From Comamonadaceae bacterium (GTDB lineage Bacteria; Pseudomonadota; Gammaproteobacteria; Burkholderiales; Burkholderiaceae), in NCBI GenBank assembly GCA_947484245.1, contig CANKOT010000126.1, forward strand, positions 1 through 6,538: 6,538 bases of DNA, given 5' to 3'. The first letter of the stretch is position 1, and the number at the start of each line of letters is the position of its first letter. This document shows positions 1 through 6,021 of the stretch, one piece after another. Made by a program: the position numbers and the translations under genes. The notes under the pieces were generated by a model. That model worked only from the letters and a program-made list of their open reading frames with translations, was not told where the DNA came from and searched no databases.

Positions 1-1184
1 GAGCCCATGCGGCCTTTGAAGTTGCGCGCGGTAGATGCAATGACATTGGCACCATCGGGAATGCTACCGCCGTAGCCCGAACAGGCGCCGCAGGACGTGG
101 GCAATATTTCAGCACCTGCATCACGCAAAGAGCGCATCACGCCTTCGGTTTCGGCTTGGGCCTGGTCCAGCAAACTGGCGGGCGCCACCATCAAGCGAAC
201 ACCGGCAGGCAAGTGCTGACCTTTTAAAATTTGGGCTGCTGCGCGCAAATCATCCAACTTGGCGCCCGTGCAAGCACCAATGTAGGCCACCTGAATAGGT
301 GTGTTTGAAAACTCACCGACGGCTTTGGTGTTGGCTGGGCTGTGAGGCGCGGCCACTTGGGGCACCAGCGTCGATGCATCAAATTCATGCACGATAGCCT
401 CTGCGCCGATATCGGTATGCCAGCCTTCAATCTGCACGTCTTTGGCGCCGGTGGTGGCCAGCCAATCGCGGGTGACTTGGTCGGGGGCAATCAGCCCGAC
501 TTGTGAGCCCATCTCGGCGCTCATGTTGGACATGGTCATGCGCTCTTGCATGGAAAGCGCTTGCACAGCTTCGCCAGCAAACTCAACGGCTTGGTAGTTG
601 CCACCGTTCATGCCAAATTTACCAATCATGTGCAGCATCATGTCTTTGGCGGTCACGCCGGGTTGCAATCGTTTGTGCCACTTCATCAGATAAGTTTGCG
701 GCACACGCACCCATAATTGGCCGGTCACCACCACGCCTAACATTTCAGTGCTGCCCACGCCGAACATGTAAGTGCCCAGTGCGCCGCCGGTAGGGGAATG
801 CGAGTCGCCACCGACACAAAACATACCGGGCATCAGATGTCCTTTTTGGGGCAGTACCACGTGGCAAATGCCCACGCTGTCGTAGACATGCGGCAACTGT
901 TGTTCGGCCGCCCAATCGCGGGCAATGCGCACAATGCGGCGCGAGTCATCGTCTTGCTCTGGTACGTAATGGTCCATGACCAAAACCACCTTGGACTTGT
1001 CCCAAATTTGAGCACCCAGCTCTTCCAGCATGGGCTTCAGACGCCTGGGGCCAGACGAGTCGTGAAACATGGCCAGATCGACTAGGCAATTGACAATGTC
1101 ACCCACAGCCACATTCGATTTTCTTGCAGCTTTGGCGATGAGCTTTTGCGCAAGGGTTTGGGGGGACGCAACCAGCGTACTCAT
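1..1184 (-). CDS. Aconitase/isopropylmalate-dehydratase family large subunit, 3' end cut by window
   Basis: The frame is open from an ATG at 1184 to the left edge and gives 394 residues without a stop. The family dehydrates and rehydrates hydroxy-di- or tricarboxylates on a [4Fe-4S] cluster in the cytoplasm (LeuC, homoaconitase, dimethylmalate dehydratase, aconitase). Visible landmarks are DHYVPE near 71-76, GGDSHSPTGGALG at 125-137, MSNMSAEMGSQVGLIAPD at 218-235, the first cluster cysteine in GACTGAK (Cys305), and the pair SCGACSG (Cys365, Cys368), followed by STARNFKGRMG. All three cluster ligands are therefore present. LeuC-type subunits are usually about 420 residues, so roughly the last 25-30 are missing; a LeuD-like small subunit would be expected beyond the left edge. 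The usual CTN(S/G)R motif reads CTGAK here, so a substrate other than isopropylmalate is likely. The start lies 34 bp after the regulator gene, with only a weak AGAAG-like ribosome site. Family assignment is secure; substrate is unknown. Confidence 0.9.
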   Translation of the reverse strand, partial: MSTLVASPQTLAQKLIAKAARKSNVAVGDIVNCLVDLAMFHDSSGPRRLKPMLEELGAQIWDKSKVVLVMDHYVPEQDDDSRRIVRIARDWAAEQQLPHVYDSVGICHVVLPQKGHLMPGMFCVGGDSHSPTGGALGTYMFGVGSTEMLGVVVTGQLWVRVPQTYLMKWHKRLQPGVTAKDMMLHMIGKFGMNGGNYQAVEFAGEAVQALSMQERMTMSNMSAEMGSQVGLIAPDQVTRDWLATTGAKDVQIEGWHTDIGAEAIVHEFDASTLVPQVAAPHSPANTKAVGEFSNTPIQVAYIGACTGAKLDDLRAAAQILKGQHLPAGVRLMVAPASLLDQAQAETEGVMRSLRDAGAEILPTSCGACSGYGGSIPDGANVIASTARNFKGRMG

Positions 1185-1192
1185 GATGACAC

Positions 1193-1200
1193 TTCTAGAA
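1193..1200. promoter_or_regulatory. Possible operator half-sites: TTCTAGAA palindrome
   Basis: This perfect 8-bp palindrome lies in the 34-bp gap between the GntR-family gene and the dehydratase gene, the longest gap in the block. Some HutC-type GntR regulators bind palindromes centred on TA, for example the TCTAGA core of DasR-type sites. The match here is only the core, and an 8-bp palindrome can occur by chance. No -35/-10 promoter was recognised around it. Confidence 0.15.
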
Positions 1201-1218
1201 AATTAAATGGTTTTGATT

Positions 1219-2010
1219 TCACGACTTTGCCTCTTTGTCTTTCATCGAAACACGGGCATCCACATTGCCAATTTTGGACACTTCCAATTGATATTCATAT
1301 CGGTCCGGACGATACAGACCTTCTAACCATTGCACGGGTTTGTCGTCCTCATCAAACACACGGCGACGCACAGACAAGAGAGCGCTGCCAATTTGAAGAT
1401 CCAAAGCCTCAGCCACGCGGGCATCGGCTTGACGCGCAGAGATGGTCTGCTGCGCACGCCCCAACACCACGCCTGCTTCCCTCATGAGCTGCAACATGGG
1501 CTTGGCTGCCAAGTCGCGGCGCATGATACCTACCGCCAAATCTAAGGGCATGTAGGTGGTGATGTAGGACAGCGGACCTTCTTTGGAGCTGCGCAATCGA
1601 ATGGCTTTTTTAACCGGAGATCGCACAGGAATTTGGAGCGCATGGGCTACATCGTCAGGCGCTTCAATGGTGCGCCAATCGAGTACCTTGGCTGTGGTGG
1701 TTAAGCTGGCACTCACAATGTTTTCCATCAAACCCGCCAGGCTGGTGGGTTGCGTTTGAGCTGTGGTGCCCAAGACGGGCATTGGATGGGCGGCGGCCTT
1801 TGGAAAAGTGCCACGCCCTGCCACACGCACAATCAGGCCTTCGGCCACCAGTTTTTCCATGGCGTGACGCACTGTCACGCGCCCGACGTTGAACTGCTTG
1901 GCCAGCTCAATTTCAGCTGGCATGGCTTTGACAAAACGACCTTCTATCAACTGCTCGCGCAGTACCAAATAAATTTGGTGGTATTTGGTCAAAGGCAAAC
2001 GCGGCGTCAT
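1219..2010 (-). CDS. GntR-family transcriptional regulator, HutC subfamily (UTRA domain)
   Basis: A 263-residue DNA-binding regulator. The N-terminal winged helix-turn-helix spans about 8-70: Y10 to L21 starts the first helix, MPAEIELAKQFNVGRVTVRHA at 30-50 is the helix-turn-helix, and GLIVRVAGRGTF at 58-69 is the wing. The remainder, about 95-240, resembles the UTRA effector-binding domain, with the typical Y-I-x-x-Y-M-P strand and a late RRRVF..D.KPVQW..G.YRPDRY segment. UTRA domains bind small metabolites and release the regulator from DNA. The ATG shares an ATGA with the end of the AtuA-family gene (4-bp overlap) and has a good AAGAGG ribosome site, so translation is probably coupled. Its position inside the operon suggests autoregulation and control of the pathway by its substrate or an intermediate. 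Repressor action is typical of the family but not shown here. Confidence 0.93.
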   Translation of the reverse strand: MTPRLPLTKYHQIYLVLREQLIEGRFVKAMPAEIELAKQFNVGRVTVRHAMEKLVAEGLIVRVAGRGTFPKAAAHPMPVLGTTAQTQPTSLAGLMENIVSASLTTTAKVLDWRTIEAPDDVAHALQIPVRSPVKKAIRLRSSKEGPLSYITTYMPLDLAVGIMRRDLAAKPMLQLMREAGVVLGRAQQTISARQADARVAEALDLQIGSALLSVRRRVFDEDDKPVQWLEGLYRPDRYEYQLEVSKIGNVDARVSMKDKEAKS

Positions 2011-3443
2011 GCCATCACCTCTTCGAAATTCCAGGTTTGTACGTCAATGCGAAAGACATCTTCTGGCTTGACACCCAGCAGCAAGTGATAGAGCACAAAT
2101 CGGTAGCAATCGTTGGCGTCGATTTCGCTCGGTGTGAAGGCAAAGGCCAAATTGCCACCGGTGGTAAGGCGTCCAGGAAAACCAAAATGCAACAAGTTTT
2201 GCTTAAAAACAGCGGCCACTGTTTTAGCCGTGGACGCATCGGGCGCCAGAAATTCAATCACCAAACCCATTTCGTGCTGACTTTTTTGATGCGCAGGCAA
2301 GGGTCGCACTGCACCTTGCCCATACAAGTGCGGCACCATCGTCCATGGGCCAGGCACCAAACTGCGCACACGTTCACACACGTCGTCCAAGGCGCGGGGC
2401 ATGACGCTGATCATGGTGGGGTCAGCCACACCGGCCAACAACACGGCACGCGCGCCCTCATAGGCTGCGCCTTCCACTTTCAATGTGGGGCAGGGCCGTG
2501 CGACAAATCTCGCGCCCGTGACTTGGGTTCGGTGTTCGTCCAAGGCCGCATACCTTGCCATGTGCAGATCTAGCGTGCCTTCGGGTTCTTCCACCAGCCA
2601 TGGATCGGCCTGCTCATACAGTGCATGCGCCGCCACCGATGACGGTGTAGCGTGAGCCTTTGGGTTCATGCTTTCCAAGATGAAATCTCTTGGCCCCAGT
2701 TCGGCCAATATGGCATCGCGGCCGCCTGGCTCACAGCACAGCGACGTGCACTCAATGATCTTGGCCATGTGTAACGCAAGGCCTGCGTCATAGCCCAGCA
2801 TCTGCGGCAGCGCTGCAAAAATTGCCGTGTCACACGACCGGCCAGCAATCAGCACATCGGGCATTTGTTTCAAGGCGCGAATGAAAGTGTCGGTGCCGCA
2901 TTGCGCCACCACATGGCTGGCCGATAAGAGTTGGGCCTCGTCGGGCACGGGCAATGTCAGTGCTGCACCCGAATGGTCCAATGCCTGAAGACGGCCCTCT
3001 TTCGCAGCGCTCACCAGCAAGTGACGCGGGACATCACTGGCCACGGTGGCTACCTGAAACGACAGCCCATGCTTGATTGCAATATCGCGCAGCAAATCCA
3101 GCGTGGCTTCTAGGTGTGGCTTGGCACCCGCAGTGCCGGCACTGCCAATAACCAAGGGCACATTGAGTTGGCGCGCTGCCAATAAAACCAATTCAAGGTC
3201 GCGCCTGACCATGGCTTGGGGTGCCGCCATTTGGCCTGAGCCCAAGTAGTAGGGCCCAGGATCAATGGAGCCCATGTCACAGCCAATGAAATGCGGACGC
3301 CTTTGAATGCCGAGCGCAAAAGAAGCTTGCACAATACCAAAGCCCAACTGACCTGCCGCCGATAAAACACGCAGACGCTCAGCGCCAGGCCGATGACTGG
3401 CTAAAAGTTGTGAGACAGCTGTAGCTTGCAGATCGGCGATCAC
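2007..3443 (-). CDS. AtuA-family protein (DUF1446)
   Basis: A 478-residue protein of the DUF1446/AtuA family, named after AtuA of the acyclic terpene utilisation cluster of Pseudomonas; its biochemical role is not established to my knowledge. Recognisable blocks are RVLSAAGQLGFG at 25-36, CDMGSIDPGPYYLGSG at 55-70, GSAGTAGAKPH at 100-110, CGTDTF at 182-187, AGRSCDTAIFAALP at 200-213, and the cysteine-rich KIIECTSLCCEPGGRD at 228-243. There is no signal peptide or membrane segment, so it is probably cytoplasmic. The length matches forms that lack a fused C-terminal domain; a DUF4387 protein is encoded immediately upstream. The start is a GTG 14 bp after that gene, with no clear ribosome site, and no ATG or GTG lies between it and the first conserved block. 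The frame is open further upstream but offers no better start. The terpene role should not be assumed from the family name: no other terpene (atu) catabolic gene except an SDR is visible. Confidence 0.9.
   Translation of the reverse strand: MIADLQATAVSQLLASHRPGAERLRVLSAAGQLGFGIVQASFALGIQRRPHFIGCDMGSIDPGPYYLGSGQMAAPQAMVRRDLELVLLAARQLNVPLVIGSAGTAGAKPHLEATLDLLRDIAIKHGLSFQVATVASDVPRHLLVSAAKEGRLQALDHSGAALTLPVPDEAQLLSASHVVAQCGTDTFIRALKQMPDVLIAGRSCDTAIFAALPQMLGYDAGLALHMAKIIECTSLCCEPGGRDAILAELGPRDFILESMNPKAHATPSSVAAHALYEQADPWLVEEPEGTLDLHMARYAALDEHRTQVTGARFVARPCPTLKVEGAAYEGARAVLLAGVADPTMISVMPRALDDVCERVRSLVPGPWTMVPHLYGQGAVRPLPAHQKSQHEMGLVIEFLAPDASTAKTVAAVFKQNLLHFGFPGRLTTGGNLAFAFTPSEIDANDCYRFVLYHLLLGVKPEDVFRIDVQTWNFEEVMA
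2018..2023 (-). promoter_or_regulatory. Ribosome binding site of the GntR-family gene (AAGAGG)
   Basis: AAGAGG, continuing as GAGGTGAT, lies 7 nt before the regulator ATG and inside the last codons of the AtuA-family gene. It supports the ATG at 2010 and translational coupling across the ATGA overlap. Confidence 0.7.
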
Positions 3444-3457
3444 GGCATTTAATCGGA

Positions 3458-3802
3458 TCAGACCATCAATGACAGCAGCGGTGCATGCTGCTGTGCGCCA
3501 TACAAATCACCATCGCCAGGATTACCAGCACAGACAGCTCGAGGCATAGACAATTTCATGGCCCAAATATCTGGCAACTCAAAACGCCTGACCTGAGATG
3601 CCAACAGGCCATAACAATGAGCGACAGAATGGCGTTGCAGGGCCTCGCTATTGGCAGCCCGTTGGTAAGCGGCTGCATCGCGAAAAAACAAATCGACCGT
3701 GAAGCACAAGGGACCCGCATTTTTGCTGCGAATAACGCTGGCCAATTGGGTGATAGGCAATCGGGTCATGGGCAATCCAAGTTCGGTCATGGCAAGACGC
3801 AT
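3458..3802 (-). CDS. DUF4387 family protein
   Basis: A 114-residue protein matching DUF4387, a family of about 100 residues without assigned biochemistry that often accompanies AtuA-family (DUF1446) proteins. Key blocks are VIRSKNAGP at 23-31, followed by a strand FTVDLFF, and GDGDLYGAQQHAP at 96-108 near the C-terminus. No signal peptide or transmembrane segment is seen. I chose the ATG at 3802, ten bases past the SDR stop, because the family normally begins shortly before the RSKNAGP block. A longer frame to an ATG at 3841 would overlap the SDR gene by 29 bp and add 13 unlike residues; an ATG at 3790 is also possible. The gene lies between the SDR and AtuA-family genes with gaps of 10 and 14 bp. 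It probably forms a functional unit, perhaps a complex, with the AtuA-family protein. Confidence 0.85.
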   Translation of the reverse strand: MRLAMTELGLPMTRLPITQLASVIRSKNAGPLCFTVDLFFRDAAAYQRAANSEALQRHSVAHCYGLLASQVRRFELPDIWAMKLSMPRAVCAGNPGDGDLYGAQQHAPLLSLMV

Positions 3803-3812
3803 TGAACGTTCT

Positions 3813-4571
3813 TTAACGTGCAGTAAAGCCGCCATCAGCACACAAGATTTGGCCCGTGATGAAGGAGGCTCTTTGCGACAGCAAAAAGCTCACCACTTCG
3901 CCAATTTCTTCTGGTTGGCCCAAGCGTGCCATGGGAATGCTGGCCTGCATTGCAGCCAGCGCAACCGGATCGGCCATGGTGGTCGCAACCATGGGGGTTG
4001 CAATGGGGCCTGGGCCCACCGCATTGATTCGAACCCCCTCAGTTGCCCACTCCAAAGCCAACGATCTCACCATTCCGTTCAAGCCTGCTTTGGAAGCGGC
4101 ATAAGCCGCGCCGCGCGCATGGCCTACCAAACCAATTTGACTGCTGATGACCACCACACTGGCATCGCCAGTTCGTGCTGCGCGCATGTGGGCAATAGCC
4201 GCACGGGTGAGTACAAATGTGGCGTCCAAATTGAGCGCCAAGGTTTGACGCCATTCATCCAATGACATGTCGTCTGACAGCTTTTTGAAGAAAATACCCG
4301 CGCAGCATGCCAGCGCATCCAAGCCGCCCAGCGCTGCTGCAGCCTTGGCAGGCAAGGCTGCACAAGCTTCGTCATCCAACAGGTCTTGCACCAACACCAC
4401 CGCTTGCGGCAGTAGCTGCTTCAATGCGCCAACCTGACTTTGGTGTTGCACAACGGCAGCCACTTTGGCACCTTGCCTTGCCAATACACAAGCCGTAGCC
4501 AGCCCAATGCCCGAACCTGCGCCCGTCACAAGGGCGTGACGTCCAACAAGTTCCAAAGCTGCCGTGGACAT
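3813..4571 (-). CDS. Short-chain dehydrogenase/reductase (classical SDR)
   Basis: A 252-residue Rossmann-fold oxidoreductase of FabG-like size, predicted to interconvert an alcohol and a ketone with NAD(P). It shows the TGAGSGIG dinucleotide loop (16-23), D63 at the adenine pocket, the catalytic set N114, S144, Y157 and K161 (in YAASKAG), the INAVGPGPIATPM block after the active site, and the C-terminal ITGQILCADGG. Two features are unusual. The NNAG motif reads CCAG (89-92), and the end of the second strand reads VVQHQS, without the acidic residue that favours NAD or a clear basic residue that favours NADP. The start is 3 bp after the livF stop, with a GGGA-like site upstream, and the stop is 10 bp before the DUF4387 gene. 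SDR genes also accompany atuA in Pseudomonas (atuB), but orthology is not claimed. The substrate is unknown. Confidence 0.93.
   Translation of the reverse strand: MSTAALELVGRHALVTGAGSGIGLATACVLARQGAKVAAVVQHQSQVGALKQLLPQAVVLVQDLLDDEACAALPAKAAAALGGLDALACCAGIFFKKLSDDMSLDEWRQTLALNLDATFVLTRAAIAHMRAARTGDASVVVISSQIGLVGHARGAAYAASKAGLNGMVRSLALEWATEGVRINAVGPGPIATPMVATTMADPVALAAMQASIPMARLGQPEEIGEVVSFLLSQRASFITGQILCADGGFTAR
4338..4362. repeat. 10-bp perfect inverted repeat inside the SDR gene
   Basis: The arms TGCAGCCTTG (4338-4347) and CAAGGCTGCA (4353-4362) are exact reverse complements around a 5-base loop. They fall in the alanine-rich stretch LPAKAAAALGG of the SDR (about residues 73-83). No T-run follows on the transcribed strand, so it is not a standard terminator. 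It may be a chance product of alanine codons. Confidence 0.5.
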
Positions 4572-4574
4572 TTT

Positions 4575-5276
4575 TCAAAGTCCCAAATAGTTTTTGCGAA
4601 GTTCAGGGTCTCGCGCCATGTCAGGTGCCAGCCCTTGCATGGCCACCTGACCGTTTTCAATGATGTAAGCCCGGTGCGCAATGGCCAGTGTTTGCACCGC
4701 GTTTTGTTCCATCAGCAAAATGGGCATACCCTCTTTGTTGATCTTGGTAATCAATTCAAACATTTGCTCGACCAGCAAAGGCGAAAGACCTAAGGAGGGC
4801 TCGTCCATGATCAGCATGGCTGGCTCAGACATCAGACCACGACCGATGGCCAACATTTGTTGTTCACCGCCAGAAAGCGTGCCGGCAAGTTGTGAAAATC
4901 GCTCTTTTAAACGCGGAAAAATATCGACAATGCGTTCCAGGTTTTGAGCGCGCCTGGCCTTGCCGCGCACCTGACTGCCCAGCAAAAGATTGTCATGAAC
5001 ATTGAGGTTAGGGAAAATTCGGCGGCCTTCAGGCACATGAATCAAACCGCGCTGCACCACCTCACTGGAGGTCATGCCTGTCATGTCCTCCCCTTGAAAA
5101 CGAATGCTGCCGCTAAAGGGTTTATAAAGTGCAGAAATGTTGTTGTTAAGGGTGGACTTGCCCACCCCGTTGCTTCCCAGTACCGCCACAATTTCGCTAG
5201 CGCCTACATCCAGGTTGATGCCGCGCAAGATTTCAATTTGGCCATAGCCCGCATGCAAATTTCGGATCTCAAGCAT
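4575..5276 (-). CDS. livF: ABC transporter ATP-binding protein, LivF type
   Basis: A 233-residue cytoplasmic ATPase of the branched-chain/hydrophobic amino acid transporter (HAAT) family. It pairs with LivG to power uptake through the LivH/LivM membrane pair. Visible are Walker A GSNGVGKST (34-42; usually GPNGAGKST), VPEGRRIFPNLNV (81-93) typical of LivF, the signature LSGGE (134-138), Walker B LIMDEP (155-160) with SLGLSP after it, and a LLMEQN segment in place of the histidine switch, which is normal for LivF. The ATG at 5276 is preferred because AAGGAG lies 6 nt before it and the protein then starts MLEIRNLHAGYG like family members. The frame extends to 5339 but would add 21 non-homologous residues inside livG. 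It overlaps the livG end by 8 bp. HAAT systems also carry dicarboxylates, aromatic acids and amides, so the substrate is open. Confidence 0.94.
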   Translation of the reverse strand: MLEIRNLHAGYGQIEILRGINLDVGASEIVAVLGSNGVGKSTLNNNISALYKPFSGSIRFQGEDMTGMTSSEVVQRGLIHVPEGRRIFPNLNVHDNLLLGSQVRGKARRAQNLERIVDIFPRLKERFSQLAGTLSGGEQQMLAIGRGLMSEPAMLIMDEPSLGLSPLLVEQMFELITKINKEGMPILLMEQNAVQTLAIAHRAYIIENGQVAMQGLAPDMARDPELRKNYLGL

Positions 5277-6021
5277 GTGCCTCTCCTTGCACTTGGGGGG
5301 CCATTTGATCGGCTGCGCCCCGGCCCAAGTAGGCCTCAATCACTTCGCGGTTATTGACCACCTCTTCAGGCTGGCCTTGTGCAATGACCTTGCCATACGA
5401 CAGCACATAGATGTACTCCGACAAACTCATGACAGCGTGCATCACGTGCTCAATGAGCAAGATGGTGACGCCCGAGTCTCGAATGCTGCGAATGAGTGCA
5501 ATGATCTCGACAATTTCTTGCGGATTCAAACCCGCCATCACCTCGTCGAGCAACAACAACTTTGGCCCTGTTGCCAAAGCGCGGGCCAGCTCAAGCCGCT
5601 TACGGCCAGCCACCGTCAAGTCAGACGCGGGCTGCTCCAACATGCCAGACATGCCCACTTTTTCGGCAATCAAACGTGCGTGGGCATGGGCCTCGTTTTT
5701 AGAGCTGAACTGCTGAAAGGCGCCTACCGCAATATTTTCCAGCACAGTGAGTTTGGCAAACGGCTGCGTGATTTGAAACGTGCGAACCATACCCAAGCGA
5801 GCAATTTCATGCACTTGCAGACCCACAATGCTCTGGCCTAAAAACTCTACTTGGCCTTCATCGATTTTGTGAAAGCCCGCAATCGATGCAAACAGCGTGG
5901 TTTTGCCAGCGCCATTCGGGCCAATCAGGGACACAATTTGACCCTGCCCTACTTCCAAAGAAGCGTTGTCAACGGCTCGCAAGCCACCAAATATTTTGCT
6001 TAAACCTTTGACTTTCAGCAT
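5269..6021 (-). CDS. livG: ABC transporter ATP-binding protein, LivG type
   Basis: A 250-residue ATPase and the partner of LivF. It contains Walker A GPNGAGKTT (34-42), the Q-loop glutamine in RTFQ (Q83), PFAKLTVLENIAVGA (87-101) typical of LivG, a degenerate signature LTVAGRKRLE (135-144) in place of LSGGQ, Walker B KLLLLDE (154-160) followed by VMAGLNPQE, and switch H192 in LLIEH. The changed signature is common in LivG proteins, so it is not evidence of loss of function. The ATG shares its A with the livM stop (TGATG) and has an AGAGGGGG ribosome site 7 nt upstream, a typical coupled arrangement. The last residues (AADQMAPQVQGEAHA) form a short non-conserved tail. Confidence 0.95.
   Translation of the reverse strand: MLKVKGLSKIFGGLRAVDNASLEVGQGQIVSLIGPNGAGKTTLFASIAGFHKIDEGQVEFLGQSIVGLQVHEIARLGMVRTFQITQPFAKLTVLENIAVGAFQQFSSKNEAHAHARLIAEKVGMSGMLEQPASDLTVAGRKRLELARALATGPKLLLLDEVMAGLNPQEIVEIIALIRSIRDSGVTILLIEHVMHAVMSLSEYIYVLSYGKVIAQGQPEEVVNNREVIEAYLGRGAADQMAPQVQGEAHA
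5283..5288 (-). promoter_or_regulatory. Ribosome binding site of livF (AAGGAG)
   Basis: AAGGAG sits 6 nt before the ATG at 5276 within the last codons of livG. It decides the livF start in favour of 5276 over upstream in-frame candidates. Confidence 0.8.

Noticed and set aside
224..490. Minus-strand open frame of 88 codons
   Set aside because: It is out of frame with, and contained in, the dehydratase gene; it has no recognisable motif.
503..1085. Open frames on the + strand opposite the dehydratase gene
   Set aside because: They lie antisense to a frame with complete aconitase-family motifs, and their translations show no family-like pattern.
2037..2573. + strand open frame of 178 codons opposite the AtuA-family gene
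   Set aside because: It is a shadow of the minus-strand gene; its translation is rich in His, Cys, Gln and Gly, as expected for antisense of a GC-rich gene.
3803..3841. N-terminal extension of the DUF4387 protein
   Set aside because: It would overlap the SDR gene and adds residues outside the family's usual boundary; an ATG just after the SDR stop fits better.
3699..4265. + strand open frame of 188 codons opposite the SDR gene
   Set aside because: It lies antisense to clear SDR motifs and spans two minus-strand genes, with no domain signal.
5277..5339. N-terminal extension of livF
   Set aside because: The extra 21 residues fall in livG in another frame and do not resemble LivF; AAGGAG before 5276 fixes the start.
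5590..5619. Degenerate ABC signature in LivG (LTVAGRKRLE) as a sign of inactivation
   Set aside because: This variant is common in LivG proteins, and Walker A, Walker B and the switch histidine are intact.
5275..5841. + strand open frame of 188 codons opposite livG
   Set aside because: It lies antisense to a complete ABC ATPase and has no recognisable protein features.
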